Positions 59,531 to 64,000 of a stretch of 64,000 nt of DNA are shown one piece after another. Position numbers and translations under genes: made by a program. A model generated the notes under the pieces. It did no database searches, was not told the origin of the DNA, and worked only from the letters and a program-made list of their open reading frames with translations. The stretch's first letter is position 1. Each line of letters begins with the position of its first letter. Origin of the DNA: Muribaculaceae bacterium (GTDB lineage: Bacteria; Bacteroidota; Bacteroidia; Bacteroidales; Muribaculaceae); NCBI GenBank assembly GCA_016292745.1, contig JAEDFO010000001.1:137774-201773 (forward strand), written 5' to 3'.

Positions 59531-61486
59531 TTATTTCACCTTGGCTTTAAGGCATGAGGCCACAAAATAGCCAATCAAAGCAGCATAAACCACAAAACCC
59601 AGGATTTGGAGTGTAACAGCCGGAATGCCGCATACATACTCAAATCCAGCAAATCGGGTAATTGCAGCAAACACGCCAAACAGCGCGCCACCGGCAATGA
59701 AACCCGATGCGAGCAATGTTCCCTTATCGCGACGTGCTTCGTTAACAGTCTTGTCGGACGAACGAGTGCTGACATACCAGCTTACAATACCACCAACGAG
59801 AAGCGGTGTATTAAGGTGCAACGGGATGAACATTCCAAGACAGAAAGCCAAAGCCGGAACACCGAGCCAATTAAGAAGCAATGCCAATACAGCACCTACC
59901 ATATAAAGAATCCACGGGGTTTCGCCACCCATCATCAACGGCTCAATGACAGCAGCCATAGCATTTGCCTGAGGTGCTACCAATGCATTCTCACCGGCAA
60001 AGCCGTATGTCTTGTTGAGCAGAAGTATAACCCCACCTACTGTTGCAGCCGATACAAGCGTGCCGAGGAATTTCCACGATTCCTGCTTTTTAGGAGTTGA
60101 ACCAAGCCAATATCCTATCTTTAGGTCGGTAACAAATCCACCAGCCATAGACAATGCCGTGCAAACCACACCGCCAATAACCATCGAAGCCACGATGCCT
60201 GAGGTGCCGTTAAGCCCTACCCCAACAAGAATGGCCGATGCAACAATGAGAGTCATAAGAGTCATTCCCGAAACAGGGTTGGTGCCCACAATTGCTATTG
60301 CATTAGCAGCAACAGTGGTAAAAAGGAATGCAATAACTGTAACAACAATCCAAGCCACAAGAGCCTGTACAAAATTATGAATTACACCAAGCCAGAAGAA
60401 AAGCAATACAACAACAAGCGCCAAAACTATATAAAGCACAACGCTTTTCATTGACAGGTCAGTTTGCCAACGGATTTCTTTCTTTTCTGTGCTCTTGCCC
60501 TTAAGCTCGCGTCCTGCCAGACCAACGGCTTGGCTGATAATAGGCCATGATTTGACAATACCAATCACTCCGGCCATGGCAATGCCACCGATACCAATTA
60601 GTTTTGCCTTTTGCGCAAACAGAAGTTCGGGAGAGAGTGCAGCAAGTTCCGGGCTGCCATAAGTTCCCATCAACGGAATAATAATCCACCATACGAATAT
60701 ACTGCCGGCAAATATCACAAATGAATATTTAAGGCCAACAATGTAGCCGAGGCCAAGAAGAGCAGCGCCAGTATTGCAACTGAACACAAGGCGTGTTTTC
60801 TCAGCTATGGCATTACCCCATTGCGTTGCCGAAGTGGTGAGCACCTCAGCCCACCAGCCAAATGTAGCAACAATATAATCATACGCACCACCTATAAGGC
60901 TGGCAATTACGAGAGTCTTTGCCTGTCCGCTGTTGCTAGCTGATTTCGACTCGCCGCTAATAAGCACTTGAGCAGTGGCAGTAGCCTCAGGGAAAGGATA
61001 CTTACCATGCATATCTTTCACGAAATATTTCCGGAATGGAATAAAGAAAAGAATCCCTAATATACCCCCCAACAGAGAGCTACAAAATACCTGGTAGAAA
61101 TTCACAGCGAGTTCGGGATACTTGGCCTGAAGAATATAAAGTGCAGGCAAGGTGAAGATTGCACCTGCCACAATTACGCCAGAACAAGCACCGATTGACT
61201 GAATTATTACATTCTCGCCAAGAGCATTCTTCCTGTTAAGCATACTCGACACTCCAACTGCAATAATAGCAATCGGGATAGCCGCTTCAAACACCTGCCC
61301 CACCTTAAGGCCCAGATAAGCCGCAGCGGCACTAAACACTATAGCCATTACAAGGCCCATACCTACGGAGTAAACCGTAGTTTCTGGATACTCTTTTTCA
61401 GGATGCATCGGAGGAGTGTATTGCTCACCCTCATGCAATTCTCTGAACGCATTGTCGGGAATCCGATTCTCTTCGTTTTCTTTCAT
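59531..61486 (-). CDS. OPT-family oligopeptide transporter
   Basis: Encodes 651 residues with about 14-16 hydrophobic segments. The start (PEKEYPETTVYSVGMGLVMA) and the conserved FPEATATAQVL and GTNPVSGMTL stretches are typical of the prokaryotic OPT family, which moves peptides or metal-peptide chelates by proton symport. The N-terminal 40 residues are hydrophilic and cytosolic. It is monocistronic, with a full promoter and a terminator. The substrate is unproven. Confidence 0.93.
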   Translation of the reverse strand: MKENEENRIPDNAFRELHEGEQYTPPMHPEKEYPETTVYSVGMGLVMAIVFSAAAAYLGLKVGQVFEAAIPIAIIAVGVSSMLNRKNALGENVIIQSIGACSGVIVAGAIFTLPALYILQAKYPELAVNFYQVFCSSLLGGILGILFFIPFRKYFVKDMHGKYPFPEATATAQVLISGESKSASNSGQAKTLVIASLIGGAYDYIVATFGWWAEVLTTSATQWGNAIAEKTRLVFSCNTGAALLGLGYIVGLKYSFVIFAGSIFVWWIIIPLMGTYGSPELAALSPELLFAQKAKLIGIGGIAMAGVIGIVKSWPIISQAVGLAGRELKGKSTEKKEIRWQTDLSMKSVVLYIVLALVVVLLFFWLGVIHNFVQALVAWIVVTVIAFLFTTVAANAIAIVGTNPVSGMTLMTLIVASAILVGVGLNGTSGIVASMVIGGVVCTALSMAGGFVTDLKIGYWLGSTPKKQESWKFLGTLVSAATVGGVILLLNKTYGFAGENALVAPQANAMAAVIEPLMMGGETPWILYMVGAVLALLLNWLGVPALAFCLGMFIPLHLNTPLLVGGIVSWYVSTRSSDKTVNEARRDKGTLLASGFIAGGALFGVFAAITRFAGFEYVCGIPAVTLQILGFVVYAALIGYFVASCLKAKVK

Positions 61487-61557
61487 TATATAATATTATT
61501 AAATTGATTTGCCATATTTATTGCTGGTATATCACAAAGTCTGACACCAATCATATG

Positions 61558-61589
61558 CAAAGATAGAATTAATATAATATAAGAGCAAA
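61558..61589 (-). promoter_or_regulatory. OPT gene promoter (TTTG-N20-TATCTTTG)
   Basis: Minus-strand TTTG (61589-61586) and TATCTTTG (61565-61558), spacer 20; the leader to the ATG at 61486 is about 65 bases. Confidence 0.7.
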
Positions 61590-61667
61590 ACAAGCCTCAA
61601 AAACATTAATTAACCCTATTATGAAAAACTATTCGAGAAAAGATGATGAATTATGGAAAAATTTATT

Positions 61668-61675
61668 TAATTTTG
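61668..61675 (+). promoter_or_regulatory. -7 box TAATTTTG for fabD
   Basis: TAATTTTG ends 33 bases before the fabD ATG. A small reading frame starting at 61621 overlaps this box and is rejected. Confidence 0.5.
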
Positions 61676-61708
61676 TGGCCAGAATTGAACAATTAATGAA
61701 AATAAGTT

Positions 61709-62587
61709 ATGAAAGCATTCGTATTTCCAGGACAAGGTGCACAATTTGTAGGTATGGGAAAAGACCTGTACGAAAACAATGCACTTGCACACGAAATGTT
61801 TGAAAAAGCAAACGAAGTTTTAGGTTTCAGAATCACAGACTTAATGTTTGAAGGCACAGAAGAAGATTTGCGTCAAACAAAAGTTACACAGCCAGCTATA
61901 TTCTTGCATTCAGTAATTTTGGCAAAAACCATGGGCGACGAATTTAAACCAGATATGGTAGCCGGTCACTCACTTGGCGAATTCTCCGCCTTGGTAGCAG
62001 CCGGAGCTCTCCCTTTCGAGCAAGGACTTCAACTTGTTGCCACACGTGCAGCCGCAATGCAAAGCGCTTGTGAGAGCAATCCATCTACAATGGCCGCAAT
62101 CCTTGGTCTGCCAAATGAAAAAGTTGAGGAAATCTGCGCAACCATCGACGATGTTGTTGCTCCCGCCAATTACAACTGTCCTGGACAGATAGTAATATCG
62201 GGCACAATAAGCGGAATCGATGCTGCATGCGCAAAAATGCTCGAAGCCGGTGCACGTCGCGCCCTGAAACTTAAAGTAGGCGGCGCATTCCACTCTCCTC
62301 TTATGCAGTCGGCCCACGAACGTCTGGCCGAAGCAATCAACAACGCCGATTTCAAGGTTCCTGTTTGTCCTGTATACCAAAACGTAGACGCAAAGCCACA
62401 CACCGACCCTAAAGAAATCAAGGACAATCTTATTGCCCAGCTCACTGCACCAGTGAAATGGACTCAGATTGTACAAAACATGGTTGCTGATGGTCTTACC
62501 GAAGTAGTTGAGCTCGGCCCTGGTTCAGTGCTTCAAGGGTTGGTTAAGAAAATCTCATCAGAAGTTGCCACTTCTGGCCGTCAATAA
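61709..62587 (+). CDS. fabD: Malonyl-CoA:ACP transacylase
   Basis: Encodes 292 residues. It loads malonyl groups from CoA onto acyl carrier protein for fatty-acid synthesis. The N-terminal FPGQGAQFVGMG, the catalytic Ser in AGHSLGEFSALV, the Arg in LVATRAAAMQ and the His in GAFHSPLM complete the catalytic set, plus ELGPGSVLQGLVKK at the end. Length is typical. It has its own promoter and terminator, and no other fab genes are adjacent. Confidence 0.97.
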   Translation: MKAFVFPGQGAQFVGMGKDLYENNALAHEMFEKANEVLGFRITDLMFEGTEEDLRQTKVTQPAIFLHSVILAKTMGDEFKPDMVAGHSLGEFSALVAAGALPFEQGLQLVATRAAAMQSACESNPSTMAAILGLPNEKVEEICATIDDVVAPANYNCPGQIVISGTISGIDAACAKMLEAGARRALKLKVGGAFHSPLMQSAHERLAEAINNADFKVPVCPVYQNVDAKPHTDPKEIKDNLIAQLTAPVKWTQIVQNMVADGLTEVVELGPGSVLQGLVKKISSEVATSGRQ

Positions 62588-62615
62588 GCCCAATAGATAG
62601 ATAATTTCAACAAGA

Positions 62616-62656
62616 AATGCGGCAGATTCGGTTATTATTCCGGATACTGCCGCATT
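62616..62656 (+). terminator. Terminator after fabD
   Basis: AATGCGGCAG (62616-62625) pairs perfectly with CTGCCGCATT (62647-62656), with a 21-base loop that can pair internally. A short T-rich run follows. It lies between fabD and the convergent TM2 gene. Confidence 0.8.
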
Positions 62657-62685
62657 AGTTTTGTTCTGAGTATGATGAGAAATTA

Positions 62686-63027
62686 TCAAATAGTCATAGC
62701 CATTACAAGTTTCTCATAGTTTTTCTGTTTTGTAGCACCCATAATTAGGAACCAGTCAACAATGGTCCAAACACCGCAGCCACCACCGGTAAGCAACTTA
62801 CCAATACCAAGGCCCATGTCGCCGATAAAGAAACGGTCGATACCGAACGAACCAAGGAAAATTGAAAGAATCAATACTATAGTCGGATCCTTAAACTGCA
62901 TTGTTGACAACATTACAGCTTTGTCGTCACTAACCTGCAACAGGCGTTCGCGAATAGTTGGAATAAATTCCTCGGGAAAATTCTTGCCTTGAGTCATCAA
63001 GAACATGTCAACTTTTTGTGCATCCAT
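62686..63027 (-). CDS. TM2-domain membrane protein
   Basis: Encodes 113 residues. An N-terminal cytosolic stretch of about 45 residues (MDAQKVDMFLMTQGKNF) is followed by two membrane segments that match the TM2 domain: FLGSFGIDRFFIGDMGLGIGK, then a GGGCGVWTIVDWFLI turn and helix. TM2 proteins are small two-helix membrane proteins of unknown function. It is a single gene on the minus strand, convergent with fabD. Confidence 0.85.
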   Translation of the reverse strand: MDAQKVDMFLMTQGKNFPEEFIPTIRERLLQVSDDKAVMLSTMQFKDPTIVLILSIFLGSFGIDRFFIGDMGLGIGKLLTGGGCGVWTIVDWFLIMGATKQKNYEKLVMAMTI

Positions 63028-63380
63028 ATGAAAAATGTAAATAATTTAATAATTTTTGTAAATATACTTATTTCTATTTGTCAAAACAAAAGAAAAAATT
63101 GAATTTTTTATTTTATCCTTTCGTTTGTAGTTAGACTTATAATAGGAGCCACCGGTTGTTAAGCAATGTTAAATTTTTGATATATATAGACCCCATAATA
63201 AAGAAATAATTAGTAATTTTGTTCTGAAATCACTAAATGATACTAAAAGCTCACATAAACAAGATTTGCGATTTTCACTCTTGGGGAGCAGAAATGCAAA
63301 TTTAAGCTACATGGCCTAACACAACAGGTTGCAGATAGCAAAAAATCCTTTTTCTCAAATATTCACAAAGCAATAACAAT
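63028..63380. other. Intergenic region between the TM2 gene and the efflux gene
   Basis: 353 AT-rich bases without a supported gene. A plus-strand -7 box (TAATTTTG, 63214-63221) points to the TolC-like gene and would give a leader of about 150 bases. That leader contains a 22-codon reading frame (63237-63305, M-I-L-K-A-H start, TAA end) which may or may not be translated. I see no riboswitch, tRNA or clear hairpin. Confidence 0.5.
63214..63221 (+). promoter_or_regulatory. -7 box TAATTTTG for the 3' TolC-like gene
   Basis: TAATTTTG about 160 bases upstream of the ATG at 63381; no -33 at normal spacing. Confidence 0.4.
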
Positions 63381-64000
63381 ATGAACAGGAAATTCCGGCT
63401 CATATGCTCACTTTTGTGTGTCGTATGCAGCAGCTATTCAGTATCGTTCTCTGCCGAGATACTGAAACTAAATGTCGAATCGTTATTCGAATTGGCAGAA
63501 CAACGAAGCTCGGCCATAAGGGTCATGGATTATAGAATCGAAGAGTCGCAAACTGCATATAAAGCTGCACGTAGCGAACGATTACCCGAATTAAGTGCAG
63601 GCGTGTCGGTTGCATATCTTGGCAATGGATATATAACCGACCGCGACTTCTCCAACGGAACGTCGGTTAGCATTCCTCATTACGGAAACAATATCGCCAT
63701 CGAAGCCAGCCAGGTTGTCTACTCGGGAGGAGCAATCACAAACGGGATAAAAGCCGCCTACATAGGTCGTAAAATGGCTACAATTAATAGAGAACGGACA
63801 TCAAACGATATTCGATTTGCTCTGCTTGGTTACTATATTTAACTGGCAAAACTCAAGGCGCAGCGAAATGTAATTACCAAAAACATCAGCCTTGCCGAGA
63901 AACTAATCGAGGAGATGAACAACAGGCTGCAACAAGGCGTGGCATTGAAAAATGATATCACGCGTTACGAACTACAGCTGTCGGAAATCAAGTTGCGACT
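63381..64000 (+). pseudogene. TolC-family outer-membrane protein interrupted by an in-frame stop (cut by window edge)
   Basis: The first 153 codons give a signal peptide (ending near SFSA, residue 25) and the start of an outer-membrane efflux protein: LNVESLFELAEQRSSAIRV, SERLPELSAGVSV and VVYSGGAITNGIKAA. A TAA at 63840-63842 stops translation in RFALLGYYI. The same frame continues at once with LAKLKAQRNVITKNISLAEK and NNRLQQGVALKNDITRYELQL, which is normal TolC helical sequence, and stays open to the window end. So one coding region is broken by a nonsense codon, not a frameshift. Sequencing error or true inactivation cannot be told apart here. Confidence 0.8.

Noticed and set aside
61621..61803. 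Small frame upstream of fabD
   Set aside because: It spans the fabD -7 box and overlaps the start of fabD; no domain or conservation signal can be seen.
1..64000. CRISPR array, tRNA or rRNA genes, insertion sequences, prophage
   Set aside because: No regularly spaced direct repeats, cloverleaf, transposase motif or phage gene was seen. The gene order is core-like throughout.

Overview
The window reads as a chromosomal stretch of an anaerobic Bacteroidales bacterium (phylum Bacteroidota). Three things support this. Nearly every transcription unit has the Bacteroidetes -7 element TAnnTTTG, often with TTTG 19-21 bases upstream. The gene set is typical of the group: a TonB receptor with a PnuC-family transporter, carboxynorspermidine decarboxylase, methylmalonyl-CoA mutase, PorT-like barrels and reverse rubrerythrin. 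Gene neighbourhoods such as lptF-ribBA and holA beside an HsdR_N protein are also typical. Assignment to a family (Muribaculaceae-like) is only an impression. No rRNA, tRNA, CRISPR array, prophage or insertion sequence was seen, so this is mostly core genome.

Layout. 1-7.9 kb (minus strand): start of a periplasmic peptidyl-prolyl isomerase, guaB, recQ, clpP-clpX and tig. 8.0-9.2 kb: a lipoprotein with an Ig-like domain and a predicted beta-propeller. 9.3-13.0 kb: pyrimidine genes, with pyrK-pyrD on minus and prfA-pyrF divergent on plus. 13.1-20.9 kb (plus): pgk, mutA-mutB and dnaG. 21-25.2 kb: a four-LysM periplasmic-binding-like protein coupled to an outer-membrane barrel, then holA opposite a lone HsdR_N (PD-(D/E)XK) protein. 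25.2-29.9 kb (plus): a UvrD/PcrA helicase, nspC and the flavodiiron protein fprA. 29.9-33.5 kb: an FAD oxidoreductase, mgsA, a HAD phosphatase and nadC.

33.6-38.0 kb is a TPP-riboswitch operon on the minus strand: TonB receptor, PnuT-like transporter, thiamine pyrophosphokinase and a PanE/ApbA reductase. 38.1-41.3 kb holds lptF-ribBA. 41.4-48.0 kb is a complete RND efflux operon (TetR, TolC, HlyD, RND pump) ending in a small PII-like protein. 48.1-51.7 kb holds an LD-carboxypeptidase, a hemerythrin/RIC-LuxR pair and a perR-reverse rubrerythrin pair. 51.8-59.4 kb holds a YitT membrane protein, an OM barrel, trpS, an Lrp regulator with an inositol monophosphatase, a GNAT, and a zinc-type ABC system (binding protein and ATPase, no permease) coupled to a patatin. 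59.5-63 kb holds an OPT transporter, fabD and a TM2 protein. The window ends in a TolC-like gene interrupted by an in-frame stop.

Themes: thiamine salvage under riboswitch control; defence against oxygen and nitrogen species spread over three loci (fprA, hemerythrin-LuxR, perR-rubrerythrin); envelope transport; and growth-linked housekeeping. I found no clear new multi-gene defence or mobile system. The best candidates for new biology are the hemerythrin-LuxR pair with altered key residues, the interleaved holA/HsdR_N promoters, the permease-less Zn ABC pair coupled to a patatin, and PanE/ApbA in the thiamine operon. All positions and motifs were read by eye; no searches were run.
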